A DNA stretch of 28,282 nt from positions 1 through 28,282 of the forward strand of contig NZ_JBDKXB010000034.1 in the NCBI RefSeq assembly GCF_041197575.1, given 5' to 3'. This DNA is from Thioalkalicoccus limnaeus (lineage in GTDB: Bacteria > Pseudomonadota > Gammaproteobacteria > Chromatiales > Chromatiaceae). Of this stretch, positions 15,370 to 23,920 are shown piece after piece (the stretch's first letter is position 1; each line of letters starts with the position of its first letter). The notes under the pieces are model-generated. The model saw only the letters and a list, made by a program, of their open reading frames with translations, did not search any database and was not told where the DNA came from. Position numbers and translations under genes: made by a program.

Positions 15370-17148
15370 ATGCGCAGTCACTATTGCGGGCAACTGAACA
15401 GCGGCCTGGTCGACCAGGAGGTGAGTCTCTGCGGCTGGGTGCATCGGCGGCGCGACCATGGCGGGGTGATCTTCATCGATCTGCGCGATCGCGACGGCCT
15501 GGTCCAGGTCGTCTTCGACCCGGATCGGCCCGAGGTCTTCGCGTTGGCCGAGCAGGTCCGCAACGAATATGTCCTGCAGGTCACGGGCCGCGTGCGGCGC
15601 CGTCCCGCCGGCACCGAGAATCCGGATCTCGCGACCGGCGAGGTCGAGGTGCTGGGGCTGGAACTGCGGGTGCTCAATGCCGCCGAGACCCCGCCGATCC
15701 AGCTCGACGAACACGGACTGGAGATTTCCGAGGAGCTCCGCCTACGTTACCGCTATCTGGATCTGCGCCGCCCGGAGATGCAGCAGCGGCTGCGGCTGCG
15801 CAGCCGGATCACCGGCGTGTTGCGCGGCTTCCTCGACGAGCAGGGCTTCCTCGACATCGAGACGCCGATCCTGACCAAGTCGACGCCGGAGGGCGCCCGC
15901 GACTACCTGGTGCCGAGCCGTACCTACCCGGGCCAGTTCTTCGCGCTGCCTCAATCGCCGCAGCTCTTCAAGCAGTTGCTGATGATGTCGGGCCTCGATC
16001 GCTATTACCAGATCGCCCGCTGCTTTCGCGACGAGGATCTGCGCGCGGACCGGCAGCCTGAGTTCACGCAGCTCGATATCGAGGTCTCCTTCATGACCGA
16101 GGACGAGCTGATGGGGCTGATGGAACAGATGTTCCGGGGTCTGTTCCGCGCGGTGCTCGATGTCGAGCTGCCCGATCCCTTGCCGCGGCTGACCTATCAG
16201 GAGGCGATCCGCCGCTTCGGCTCGGATCGGCCGGACCTGCGCGTACCGCTCGAGCTGGTCGATGTCGCCGATCTGTTGCAGGGTGTCGACTTCAAGGTCT
16301 TCGCCGGGCCGGCGACCGACCCCGAGGGCCGCGTCGCGGCGCTGCGGCTGCCGCGTGGTGGCGAGCTGTCGCGCAAGGAGATCGACGACTACACGAAGTT
16401 CGTCGGCATCTACGGCGCCAAGGGGCTGGCCTATATCAAGGTCAACGACTGGACGGCCCGTGGTCGCGACGGCCTGCAATCGCCGATCCTCAAGTTCCTG
16501 CCGGACGAGGCCGTATCCGGCATCATGGCCCGCACCAGCGCGACCGATGGCGACCTGATCTTCTTCGGCGCCGACAAGGCCCATGTCGTCAACGAGGCGC
16601 TCGGTGCGCTGCGGGTCAAGCTCGGGCACGACTGCGGGCTCGCGGCGACTGGATGGCATCCGCTGTGGGTCGTCGACTTCCCGATGTTCGAGCGCGACGC
16701 GCAGACGGGCCGCTGGATGGCCTTGCATCACCCCTTCACGGCGCCGAAAGAAGACCAGCTGGACCGCCTCGACACGGATCCGGGGGCCTGTCAGTCCCGC
16801 GCCTACGACCTGGTCCTGAACGGCACCGAGATCGGCGGCGGTTCGATCCGTATCCATCGCGAGGCCGTGCAGCGGCGCATCTTCCAGCTCCTGAACATCA
16901 GCGACGAACAGGCCGAGGATCGCTTCGGTTTCCTGCTCAAGGCGCTGAAGTACGGCTGTCCGCCCCATGGTGGCATCGCCTTCGGGCTCGATCGGCTGGT
17001 CATGCTGATGACCGGCGCCGACTCGATCCGCGACGTGATGGCCTTCCCGAAGACGCAAAGCGCCGCGTGCCTGTTGACCGCGGCCCCGTCCGAGGTCGAT
17101 GCGGCCCAGCTCAATGAGTTGTCGCTCCGTCTGAAAGCCAGGACGTGA
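15370..17148 (+). CDS. aspS: Aspartate--tRNA(Asp/Asn) ligase
   Basis: Class II aminoacyl-tRNA synthetase of 592 residues, the normal bacterial length. It joins Asp to tRNA in the cytoplasm. The order is an N-terminal OB-fold anticodon-binding domain (about 1-105), the catalytic core with motif 2 (CFRDEDLRADRQPEFTQLDIE, near 218-238), the bacterial GAD insert (about 290-420) and motif 3 (GIAFGLDRLVMLMTGADSIR near 535). The ATG at 15370 follows GCAGGGGAGT. His30 in HRRRDHGG and Gly81 in RRRPAG correspond to His31 and Gly82 of the Pseudomonas aeruginosa enzyme, positions linked to relaxed recognition of tRNA-Asn, so it may be non-discriminating. It begins 48 bases after the glucan synthase stop. 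Confidence 0.98.
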   Translation: MRSHYCGQLNSGLVDQEVSLCGWVHRRRDHGGVIFIDLRDRDGLVQVVFDPDRPEVFALAEQVRNEYVLQVTGRVRRRPAGTENPDLATGEVEVLGLELRVLNAAETPPIQLDEHGLEISEELRLRYRYLDLRRPEMQQRLRLRSRITGVLRGFLDEQGFLDIETPILTKSTPEGARDYLVPSRTYPGQFFALPQSPQLFKQLLMMSGLDRYYQIARCFRDEDLRADRQPEFTQLDIEVSFMTEDELMGLMEQMFRGLFRAVLDVELPDPLPRLTYQEAIRRFGSDRPDLRVPLELVDVADLLQGVDFKVFAGPATDPEGRVAALRLPRGGELSRKEIDDYTKFVGIYGAKGLAYIKVNDWTARGRDGLQSPILKFLPDEAVSGIMARTSATDGDLIFFGADKAHVVNEALGALRVKLGHDCGLAATGWHPLWVVDFPMFERDAQTGRWMALHHPFTAPKEDQLDRLDTDPGACQSRAYDLVLNGTEIGGGSIRIHREAVQRRIFQLLNISDEQAEDRFGFLLKALKYGCPPHGGIAFGLDRLVMLMTGADSIRDVMAFPKTQSAACLLTAAPSEVDAAQLNELSLRLKART

Positions 17149-17326
17149 CGACTCCCGTGGCCGGGCCACCGACGGCCGTGTGACGGGAACGCAAGAACTT
17201 TGTCGAGGGTTGCATTTCGAGACAATCAATCGTTGGGGCCTTGTATCCTGACGTCCGCAGCGCGCGGCGACAATTGCAGGGGCCTCTGATCGGTCCCCCG
17301 GTTCGGGGATCGCCACGGGGGAAACT

Positions 17327-17842
17327 ATGGCCGTGCGAAACGCTTTGATCCTGGTCGAGTCACCCGGGTCACCCGACGCGTCCGCGTCGGAACCGTCCAC
17401 CTTCAAGCGGCCGGAATCCGTGCTCGTCGTGGTCTGCACATTGGCCGGTGACTTTCTGCTGTTACGGCGTACCCGGCCGAAGGGCTTCTGGCAATCGGTG
17501 ACCGGCAGTCTCGCGCCCGGCGAGACGCCGCGTGCTGCTGCGCTCCGCGAGCTGGCCGAGGAGACGGGGCTGGCCGGGCGAGGCACCTTGCACGACCTCA
17601 GGCATAGTGCCCGCTTTTCGATCCCACCCCATTGGCGCAAAGGTCGCTATGCACCGGGTGTGCACTACAATCTCGAACACTGGTTCGCGCTCTGGCTCGA
17701 TCGGCGGCGGCCGGTGCGGCTCAATCCCCGAGTGCACCTCGCCCACCGCTGGTTGCCCGCGTCGCAGGCGGCGACCTTGACGCGATCCTGGACCAATCGA
17801 TCGGCGATCCTGACGCTGGCCGGACTCGCCCGGTTCGGTTGA
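17327..17842 (+). CDS. nudB: Dihydroneopterin triphosphate diphosphatase (Nudix)
   Basis: A 171-residue Nudix hydrolase. E. coli NudB removes pyrophosphate from dihydroneopterin triphosphate in folate synthesis. The Nudix box is intact: Gly60, then Glu66, then REL-A-EE at residues 74-79. NudB-specific features are present too: FKRPESVLVVV near the start, GFWQSVTGS, RYAPGVHYNLEHWF and LTRSWTNRSAI. Placement just after aspS agrees with the order aspS-nudB in enterobacteria. The ATG at 17327 has a GGGGGAAA ribosome-binding site. It has about 25 more N-terminal residues than E. coli NudB, of low complexity and probably disordered. It starts 178 bases after aspS, a gap that may carry its own promoter. 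Confidence 0.9.
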   Translation: MAVRNALILVESPGSPDASASEPSTFKRPESVLVVVCTLAGDFLLLRRTRPKGFWQSVTGSLAPGETPRAAALRELAEETGLAGRGTLHDLRHSARFSIPPHWRKGRYAPGVHYNLEHWFALWLDRRRPVRLNPRVHLAHRWLPASQAATLTRSWTNRSAILTLAGLARFG

Positions 17843-17976
17843 CCGATCGGCGCCGGGCGGCGACCAGACTGCGACCCGCGCCGCGCGAGGGCGACGATTG
17901 CGATGCCTTGGCGATCGTCCATCCGGGGCCGTCGAGGGGTCCTCGCGGGTCTCTGTCGTGATGGTGGTGCGGGGTC

Positions 17977-18492
17977 TCAGCGCCGCCAGTTCGCGAGCGA
18001 CAGCGTGCCGGATTCCTCGAGTGTCAATAGACGGGTGAGGCCGCCTGTGCTCAGACGCGCCCGCAACCGGTAGTCGATCTCGTCGCTGGGGCTAGTGGCC
18101 AGGATCTGCTGGAACAGCAAGACGCCGCTGATCAGATCGACGCCAGCCTGAAGTTCGACGGTCGATTCTCCGAAGGCTGGTACGGTCTTCAGGTCCCTGG
18201 CCACGCCGGTGATCAGTCGCTGCCCGGCGAGGGCCACGTCGTAGCTCAACCCCGTCAACGGCAGCGGGGCTGGGTTCGGGTTCACGACCCGCAGACCGAG
18301 CGCGAAACGCGGTGCCAATCCCTCGGACGGCAACAGTCGAAATGAATCCAGCATGACCGCCGGTGGTTCATAGTCGGATCGCAGGCTGGCACAGCCGGCC
18401 ACCAGGACAGCGGCCATTCCCGCCAGGAACCACCGTCGCGAGCGACCTCCGATCCGGGCGTAAGGGAAAGTCTTCATCGGGATATCGTTCAT
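17977..18492 (-). CDS. LEA type 2 (LEA14/WHy-like) lipoprotein
   Basis: A 171-residue lipoprotein. A basic N-terminus and hydrophobic core (about 21-33) end in the lipobox LVAGC, Cys34. The rest is a single WHy/LEA14-type beta-sandwich (about 45-160), recognised by RFALGLRVVNPNPAPLPLTGLSYDVALAGQ, where the -VxNPNxxPLxLxGLxYxVxLxG- pattern is the family hallmark. LEA14-like proteins are linked to desiccation and stress tolerance in plants and archaea; in Gram-negative bacteria the role is not defined. The ATG at 18492 overlaps the stop of the upstream patatin-like gene (ATGA), so translation is probably coupled and the two proteins may work together at the outer membrane. A second ATG at 18477 would also leave the signal peptide intact. 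Confidence 0.88.
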   Translation of the reverse strand: MNDIPMKTFPYARIGGRSRRWFLAGMAAVLVAGCASLRSDYEPPAVMLDSFRLLPSEGLAPRFALGLRVVNPNPAPLPLTGLSYDVALAGQRLITGVARDLKTVPAFGESTVELQAGVDLISGVLLFQQILATSPSDEIDYRLRARLSTGGLTRLLTLEESGTLSLANWRR

Positions 18493-20744
18493 CGATAAGT
18501 CCGCCCGCCAGTCGGCGTGTTCCAGGGCCGTCCGAGAAAGAGGTAGATCGCGTCGTATCCACCGTCGGCCTGGCCATAACCCAGGTACAGGGGGCCGATC
18601 GGCGTATCGGCCCCGACGAAGAGGCTCCCGCCGACACGCAGGCTGTCGAAGCCGATGTCCGATCGTTCGGCCCAGACGTTTCCGGTTTCCAGCGAGGCCC
18701 CGGCGTAGGTTCTGATGAAGCCGGTGCCGAGTTCGCGCAGGTACAGGGTCCTGGCTAGGCCCATATTGGCGCCGGCCAGCTCCAACTGATTGAAGCCGGA
18801 GAGGTTGACGAAACCGCCGAGGCGGAACAGGGATTGGGGTACGGGATCGCCGCCGACGTTGCCGGCGAACGACAGGCCGGTCAGCAGGCTGTTGCGGCCC
18901 CAGCCGCGGCTGTGAAGCAGCCCGAACCCGGCTTGATCAAAGTCGTCGGACGCGCCGAGCGCGCGGCGTGAGGTTAGCGCGAAGGCACTCCCGAACCAGC
19001 CGTTCCTTGGAAAACTCGGGTTGTCGAGGGTATCGAGCTGAAACGACAGCGTCAGCTCACCGGCGTCGAAGTTGTAACCGGCGAAGCCCGGATCGCCGGA
19101 ACGCAGATCAGCGTCTCCGGCGTAGCGGCCGTAACGCAGTCCGAGGCGGCCCCAGTCCCCGAGATTGCGTCCGAACTCGAGCGACCCGCCGATGCGGGTC
19201 AATAGGTACTTCGCGCTCGGTCGATCGGACTCGCTGGGGTCGAACAGGGTCAGGCTCTCGGTCACGTAGCCGGCGCCGGCCTCCAGATACCAGCGTTCGC
19301 GCGGATCGAGCGGCTGATAGAACTCGGTCAGCAGGCCTGGTTCCTCGCCGCCGGTCAGCAGGGTTCGCCACTCGGCATTCAACGGGTTGACCGGGGCCAT
19401 CGTGTAGGCGAGTCCGACGTTGAACCAGGAATTGCCGCCGGACGCCGAGGACAGCTCCATGCCGGCCTGCAACGAGCTGGTGCCCCAGGATTTCTCGGTT
19501 GCCGTGACGACGAGTTCGGTTTCGCCATCCGGCGCGTCCGAGACGCGATAATGCACGGTTTGGAAGTTGTCCTGATCGATGATGCGGTCCAGTTGCGCTT
19601 CCAATGCCTGCGTATCGAGCGGTTCGCCAGGTGGCACATCCAGGCGTTCGGCGATCAGGCGATCGTCGAGTCGCGAGCGGTTCTCGATCCGCACGCGATC
19701 GATGATCGGGGCGGACCGGTCCAGCGGTGACGGGTCGGCGGTGGCGAAGGACACCGCGGTGGCCCGGCTGACCGCGGCCAGTTCGGTGTGTTTGGCCGAG
19801 GCGCCTTGTTCGCCGATCGCGATGGCCTCCAGCATCCTGGTGAAATCGGCCGATTGCACACGACGCTCGAGCGGCGGCACGATCAGAACATCGCGCTCAG
19901 TCAAGGTCGCGATCTCTTCCTGCGTGTTGCGCCAGGTCACCAGGCTCGACACCTGATCGAGCATCTGCAAGACATTGTTGATCTCGGAACGATCGCGTCG
20001 CGGGCCGCCCACGTCGACGGCGATCACGATGTCGGCACCCATCGCGCGAACGACGCTGATCGGCAGATTCATCGCCAGACCGCCGTCGACCAGCAGCCGG
20101 TCGTCGAGTTCCACCGGCGCGAACGCGGCCGGCACGGCCATGCTCGCGCGGATCGCCGTCGCGAGATCCCCATTGTCGAGGATCACCGCCTCGCCGGTGA
20201 CCACATCGGTGGCGACGGCGCGAAAAGGGATCGGCAGCGCGTCGAAGTCCTCGACTTGCCGGGCCGGCAGCGTATAGCGGCGCAGCGCGAGGTCCAAGCG
20301 GTGGCCCTGGATCAGGGCCGGCACCAGGTTGACGCGCCGCTCCCGCTCATCGACGCCGGGGCGGGCCTTGATCAGGAAGGTACGGTCGTCGAGCTTGCGG
20401 CGCATTCGGCGCTCTGCGCGCGGCGGCTCATCCTGAAAGATCGCGGCCCAGTCGATCTCCTCGATCGCGGCCTCGATCTCGGTCGGCGACAGGCCCATCG
20501 CGTAGAGCCCGCCGACGACCGCGCCCATCGAGGTCCCGGCGACGTAGTCGACGCGGATGCCGAGTTCCTCGATGACCTTGAGGACCCCGATATGGGCGGC
20601 CCCACGTGCACCGCCGCCGGACAGCGCGAGCCCGATCGTCGGGCGTTCGTCGGCGACCACCGGGTCGGCGGGCAACAGGAGTCCCGCAAGGATCGGAAGC
20701 AGCGCGACGAGACCAAGGGCGCGTCGACCCGACATGGAAAACAT
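18489..20744 (-). CDS. Patatin-like phospholipase with POTRA and outer-membrane barrel (PlpD-like, type Vd)
   Basis: A 751-residue protein with the same architecture as Pseudomonas aeruginosa PlpD. A signal peptide (about 1-31) is followed by a patatin domain (about 35-310) with the oxyanion motif GGGARG, the nucleophile elbow GTSMG (Ser72) and DGG (Asp220), so the Ser-Asp dyad is complete. A POTRA-like segment lies at about 330-415 and a C-terminal Omp85/BamA-type barrel at about 420-751, ending IYLFLGRPW plus a short tail. In type Vd secretion the barrel carries the lipase across the outer membrane to the surface. The start could be GTG 20747, ATG 20744 or ATG 20735; ATG 20744 is preferred. 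It follows the PiT gene by 44 bases and overlaps the LEA gene by 4. Confidence 0.92.
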   Translation of the reverse strand: MFSMSGRRALGLVALLPILAGLLLPADPVVADERPTIGLALSGGGARGAAHIGVLKVIEELGIRVDYVAGTSMGAVVGGLYAMGLSPTEIEAAIEEIDWAAIFQDEPPRAERRMRRKLDDRTFLIKARPGVDERERRVNLVPALIQGHRLDLALRRYTLPARQVEDFDALPIPFRAVATDVVTGEAVILDNGDLATAIRASMAVPAAFAPVELDDRLLVDGGLAMNLPISVVRAMGADIVIAVDVGGPRRDRSEINNVLQMLDQVSSLVTWRNTQEEIATLTERDVLIVPPLERRVQSADFTRMLEAIAIGEQGASAKHTELAAVSRATAVSFATADPSPLDRSAPIIDRVRIENRSRLDDRLIAERLDVPPGEPLDTQALEAQLDRIIDQDNFQTVHYRVSDAPDGETELVVTATEKSWGTSSLQAGMELSSASGGNSWFNVGLAYTMAPVNPLNAEWRTLLTGGEEPGLLTEFYQPLDPRERWYLEAGAGYVTESLTLFDPSESDRPSAKYLLTRIGGSLEFGRNLGDWGRLGLRYGRYAGDADLRSGDPGFAGYNFDAGELTLSFQLDTLDNPSFPRNGWFGSAFALTSRRALGASDDFDQAGFGLLHSRGWGRNSLLTGLSFAGNVGGDPVPQSLFRLGGFVNLSGFNQLELAGANMGLARTLYLRELGTGFIRTYAGASLETGNVWAERSDIGFDSLRVGGSLFVGADTPIGPLYLGYGQADGGYDAIYLFLGRPWNTPTGGRTYR

Positions 20745-20788
20745 CACTTTGAATCTCTCTCTGAAGCGATCTGCTGCTTCCCTAGACG

Positions 20789-22375
20789 TCAGGGGAGCAT
20801 CATCCCGCGGATCGTGAAGAACAAGAGCGCGGCCATCAGCGCCGAGGCCGGAACCGTGATGAGCCAGGCCGCGACGATCTTGAACACTTGCGAGCGCTTG
20901 ACCAGTTCGTGACGATACACCTTCTTGAGCCCTTTGCGCTCGGTCTTCGAGAAGTGAGCTGGGTCGAGCTGACGCTTCGACTTGCGTTTGAGCTCACGCA
21001 GCATCATGCCCTTTTCCTGGATCGAGACGCGCGAGAAGCGATCCATGAAGGCATCGATCGCTACCTGGTCTCCTTCGGGGTGGTGGGTCTTGATGTCGGC
21101 CAGCATCCGGGCATAGTTGCTCTTGAGGAACTCGCGCAGGAAGCCGACACCGAACACGGCTCCGACCGCAACGTGGGTCGTGCTGACTGGAATGCCGAGC
21201 TGACTGGCGATGATCACGGTGATGGTTGCCGCCATCGCGATGCAAAAAGCACGCATCTTGTCCAACTCGGTGATCTCCGAGCCGACAGTCCGGATGACCT
21301 TGGGACCGAAGAGGGCCAGTCCGAGCGCAATGCCGAGCGCGCCGACGACCATGACCCATAATGGGATCGGCGCCGCCTGTGCGATGGTGCCGGTGCCGGA
21401 GCCAACGACCTCGACGATTGCGGCCAGAGGCCCTACGGCGTTGGCGACGTCGTTGGAACCGTGGGCGAAGCTCAGCAGGGCCGCGGCGAAGATCAAGGGC
21501 ACCGTGAACAACTGATTGACGCCCGCTTTGGAGTTCGCGATCCGTTGCGATTGTCTGGCCACCAGCGGTTTGACGACGGCGAAGACGAGAAGCGCCACCG
21601 CCATGGCGAAGGTGGCCGCGCTCAAAGGCGTCACCGCGATGATCCGATCGAGGCCCTTGAGCATCAGATACATCGAGAAGGCAAAGGCCATCGTCGCGAC
21701 CAGATACGGGACGGTTCGCCGAGCAGCCCCGGCCAGGTCCGTCTGGTAGGTGATGGTGCGCTTGATCAGGTAGAGGAAGCCAGCCGCGATCAGTCCACCC
21801 ATCATCGGCGAGATGATCCAACTGGCGGCGATCCTCCCGACCGTATCCCAGTTCGCGATGGCCAGACCGCTGGACGCGATCCCGGCCCCGAGCACCGCGC
21901 CGACGATCGAGTGCGTCGTCGACACCGGCGCGCCCATGATGGTCGCGATGTTGAGCCAGATCGCCGCGGCGAGCAGTGCGGCCATCATGACCCAGACGAA
22001 GGTGTCGGGGTCCGGGATCAGATTCGGGTCGATGATGCCGCTGCGGATCGTGCCGACGACCGCACCTCCGGCGATGATCGCGCCGGATGCCTCGAAGATC
22101 GCCGCGATGATCAGGGCGCCACCGAGGGTCAGGGCCTTGGAGCCGACCGCCGGCCCGACATTGTTCGCGACGTCGTTCGCACCGATGTTCATCGCCATGT
22201 AGCCACCGATCATCGCCGCGATGACGATGAAGAGGCCACCGGTGTGTCCATCGACTCGCACGGTCGTGTAGAGCATGACGCCGATGATGAAGAGCAAGGC
22301 CATGCCCAAACGGAAGAGCTCGATCCGGCCACGTCTCGTTGCCTTTTCGATCTCTTTGATGTGTAACAGATCCAT
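20789..22375 (-). CDS. PiT family inorganic phosphate transporter
   Basis: A 528-residue integral membrane protein of the PiT (PHO-4) family, which couples phosphate uptake, often as a metal-phosphate complex, to the proton or sodium gradient. Both signature repeats are intact: GANDVANNVGPAVG from residue 65 and HGSNDVANAVGP from residue 305. There are about ten hydrophobic segments. The C-terminus carries a soluble stretch of about 90 residues (SRVSIQEKGMMLRELKRKSKRQLD) followed by a last helix, a variation seen in one PiT subgroup. I chose the ATG at 22375, after GGGGGCGGT, over a TTG 60 bases further upstream. It precedes the patatin-like and LEA-like genes closely, so the three are probably one operon. 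Confidence 0.93.
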   Translation of the reverse strand: MDLLHIKEIEKATRRGRIELFRLGMALLFIIGVMLYTTVRVDGHTGGLFIVIAAMIGGYMAMNIGANDVANNVGPAVGSKALTLGGALIIAAIFEASGAIIAGGAVVGTIRSGIIDPNLIPDPDTFVWVMMAALLAAAIWLNIATIMGAPVSTTHSIVGAVLGAGIASSGLAIANWDTVGRIAASWIISPMMGGLIAAGFLYLIKRTITYQTDLAGAARRTVPYLVATMAFAFSMYLMLKGLDRIIAVTPLSAATFAMAVALLVFAVVKPLVARQSQRIANSKAGVNQLFTVPLIFAAALLSFAHGSNDVANAVGPLAAIVEVVGSGTGTIAQAAPIPLWVMVVGALGIALGLALFGPKVIRTVGSEITELDKMRAFCIAMAATITVIIASQLGIPVSTTHVAVGAVFGVGFLREFLKSNYARMLADIKTHHPEGDQVAIDAFMDRFSRVSIQEKGMMLRELKRKSKRQLDPAHFSKTERKGLKKVYRHELVKRSQVFKIVAAWLITVPASALMAALLFFTIRGMMLP

Positions 22376-22557
22376 ACCGCCCCCGTCGTGAAGATCTCGG
22401 GGCGCGATTGTTCCAGAAATAAAACCGTAACCCAATGGTCATGGCTATGCGGCCGGGGCCACCGCAGGACGAACAGGGCGGGTGGTGAGAATCGGTGCCG
22501 GGTTAGAGGGGTCTGGGCAACTCTCCGAAATATAACTCGCCAGGCTTACGCGGCTTT

Positions 22558-22588
22558 CGGTTGAATCCCAGCTATCGGTTGAATCCCA
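22558..22588. repeat. Two 13-base direct repeats
   Basis: The sequence CGGTTGAATCCCA occurs at 22558-22570 and again at 22576-22588, spaced five bases apart. The repeats lie about 180 bases before the PiT start on the gene's upstream side, so they could be regulator half-sites or part of a degraded intergenic repeat. Confidence 0.5.
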
Positions 22589-22597
22589 ACAGATTGG

Positions 22598-22694
22598 GTG
22601 TCGGTGCGGCTTCTTGGATGTAGGTGCGGCTTCAGCCGCACGAAGGCCATGGTCGTCTGGCCGAATGGTGTTGCGGCTGAAGCTGCACCGACAC
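22598..22694. repeat. REP-like compound palindrome
   Basis: Outer arms at 22598-22613 and 22679-22694 are reverse complements of 16 bases with one mismatch. Between them, 22624-22641 is a perfect 8-bp hairpin (GTGCGGCT / AGCCGCAC) that reuses the same core GTGCGGCTTC. Three related copies of the core in alternating orientation, in an intergenic region, are typical of REP/BIME elements in gammaproteobacteria. Confidence 0.65.
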
Positions 22695-22854
22695 CGCGCA
22701 TCAGCTGAACAAAATGGTATTTCGTCTCGCGGGAGTTGCCGATGTCGCTGGCGGTCGAGGGAACGTCACCGCCTTCGCGGATCTGTGGTTCCTGATTCGA
22801 GTCGGCCGGAGCCGAGAAAGGACCGTGCCGCCTACGGCGCAGGGAAGGCTGGCA

Positions 22855-23421
22855 TCACGGGGTGGGCATCACGGATGAGTGGTGGTGGACGATCAGCCAC
22901 CGTCCGTCGCGATGCTCATGGACGAAGGTGTAGCGCGCCGGCACCTCCCTCATCTTGCCCTGATCGAGAACGCGGAAGGTATAGATGCCGGCGTCGGTTA
23001 TCTTGTTGCAGCCGATCTTCACGTTACGCTGATTGATCGTGCCCTCGGGCCGCTTTTTGAGGAAATGCTCGAAGTAGTCGCGGATCTCGGCGTGGCTCGT
23101 GCGCGGGATGTTCGAGACCGTGGGGAGCAGCACCGCGTCCTCCGCGTAGCAGGCGGTAACCCGGCCGGCGTCGCCGGTCTTGAGGGCGTCGTTCCAGCGT
23201 TCGAACAGGTCCTCGGCGAGCCGCAGCGTGGCTGGGGCGCAGACGATGCACGCTGGTTCCGGTGGTGTGTCGACGCCCTGAACGAGGCCGCCGCGTGGAC
23301 CGCCGGTGATCGCGTGTCGGTGCCCGCGAAAGGACGCGCTTAGGCTCAGCCGGCCGCTGGAAGGGGTCGGCTCGATGAAACGGGTGCCGCTGATACGCGG
23401 ACGCGAGGAGGCATCGTTCAC
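22855..23421 (-). CDS. SgcJ/EcaC family (NTF2-like, DUF4440-type) protein
   Basis: A 188-residue protein when started at the GTG at 23421, which has an AGGAGT ribosome-binding site eight bases upstream. The frame itself is open much further upstream, but that part has no coding look. The C-terminal 125 residues are an NTF2/SnoaL-like cone fold: LFERWNDALKTGDAGRVTACYAEDAVLLPT, then IRDYFEHFLKK and VPARYTFVHEHRDGRWLIVHHHSS. This agrees with the SgcJ/EcaC family, related to the CaMKII association domain. The first 60 residues are low-complexity, rich in Ser, Arg, Pro and Gly, with no convincing signal peptide. The substrate, if any, is unknown. It is divergent from the RND efflux genes. Confidence 0.8.
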   Translation of the reverse strand: MNDASSRPRISGTRFIEPTPSSGRLSLSASFRGHRHAITGGPRGGLVQGVDTPPEPACIVCAPATLRLAEDLFERWNDALKTGDAGRVTACYAEDAVLLPTVSNIPRTSHAEIRDYFEHFLKKRPEGTINQRNVKIGCNKITDAGIYTFRVLDQGKMREVPARYTFVHEHRDGRWLIVHHHSSVMPTP

Positions 23422-23920
23422 CTGCGTTGACTCCTGAGAGGGACGGAAAAGAAGGCCCCTTCGATCGGGGGAGGAGCCCTTAGCCAGTGTCACGAGGTCG
23501 ATAGGATACCGCAGAGACGTCGAGTTGCCACCCAAGCGCGCAGATGGCGCGCCGCGTGTTGGCCGCTCCCTGGGGAAATCGACCTCAACAGGGTCCTGAG
23601 CTGGGCGGTTGCCGGGATCCGGGATGAGGGGTGCCCATGCCAGGCGGGAACATCGAGTGGATCGCGCGTTCTGACGCAAGGTGCGGGCCTGACCGAGGTC
23701 GGTTCGGCGCCTCGGTTGCGGGACAACCCGAGCGCAACAAGGAAGGGCTTGCACACTTTTGCCGCGATTGCCTGGTAATCTCCGACTCCCTGGCTTGGTC
23801 GCCAAGGTGCGCCAGTCGGCCGCGCGAGAGGCCGACCGGCGCTCCGTTCCCAATCCGCGCGATGACAGGTCTTGACACCATGCTTCGACGCACAGATGCC
23901 CCCTCGATGAGCGAATCACG
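23422..23920. promoter_or_regulatory. Divergent gap between SgcJ/EcaC-type gene and RND operon
   Basis: About 500 bases that should hold promoters for both directions. Open frames cross it on both strands because of high GC content, but none has a good start, ribosome-binding site or recognisable protein motif. A TTGCAC hexamer near 23748 followed by TAATCT near 23776 is the nearest thing to a promoter, but the spacing is too long to rely on. No regulator gene or clear operator was found. Confidence 0.4.

Larger units (their letters stand above)
22376..22854. other. 479-base gap with repeats, no gene
   Basis: Lies between the start of the PiT gene and the end of the SgcJ/EcaC-type gene on the same strand. 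It holds a pair of direct repeats and a REP-like palindrome, described separately, and must carry the promoter of the PiT operon. The rest shows no recognisable coding sequence. Confidence 0.6.

Noticed and set aside
15742..17640. 632-residue open frame on the - strand across aspS and nudB
   Set aside because: Antisense shadow of two clearly recognised genes; no domain similarity.
20994..22442. 482-residue open frame on the - strand over the PiT gene
   Set aside because: Frame-shifted shadow full of Arg, His and Asp; the real PiT frame has both signature motifs.
22598..22694. Possible CRISPR array or IS remnant
   Set aside because: There are no regularly spaced repeats with unique spacers and no transposase; the pattern fits a REP/BIME palindrome.
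23748..23782. Candidate sigma-70 promoter (TTGCAC ... TAATCT) for the RND operon
   Set aside because: The spacing of about 21 bases is too long for a reliable call.
23422..23919. Extension of the SgcJ/EcaC-type protein to 354 residues
   Set aside because: The upstream part has no conserved motif or ribosome-binding site, whereas the GTG at 23421 has a well-spaced AGGAGT.
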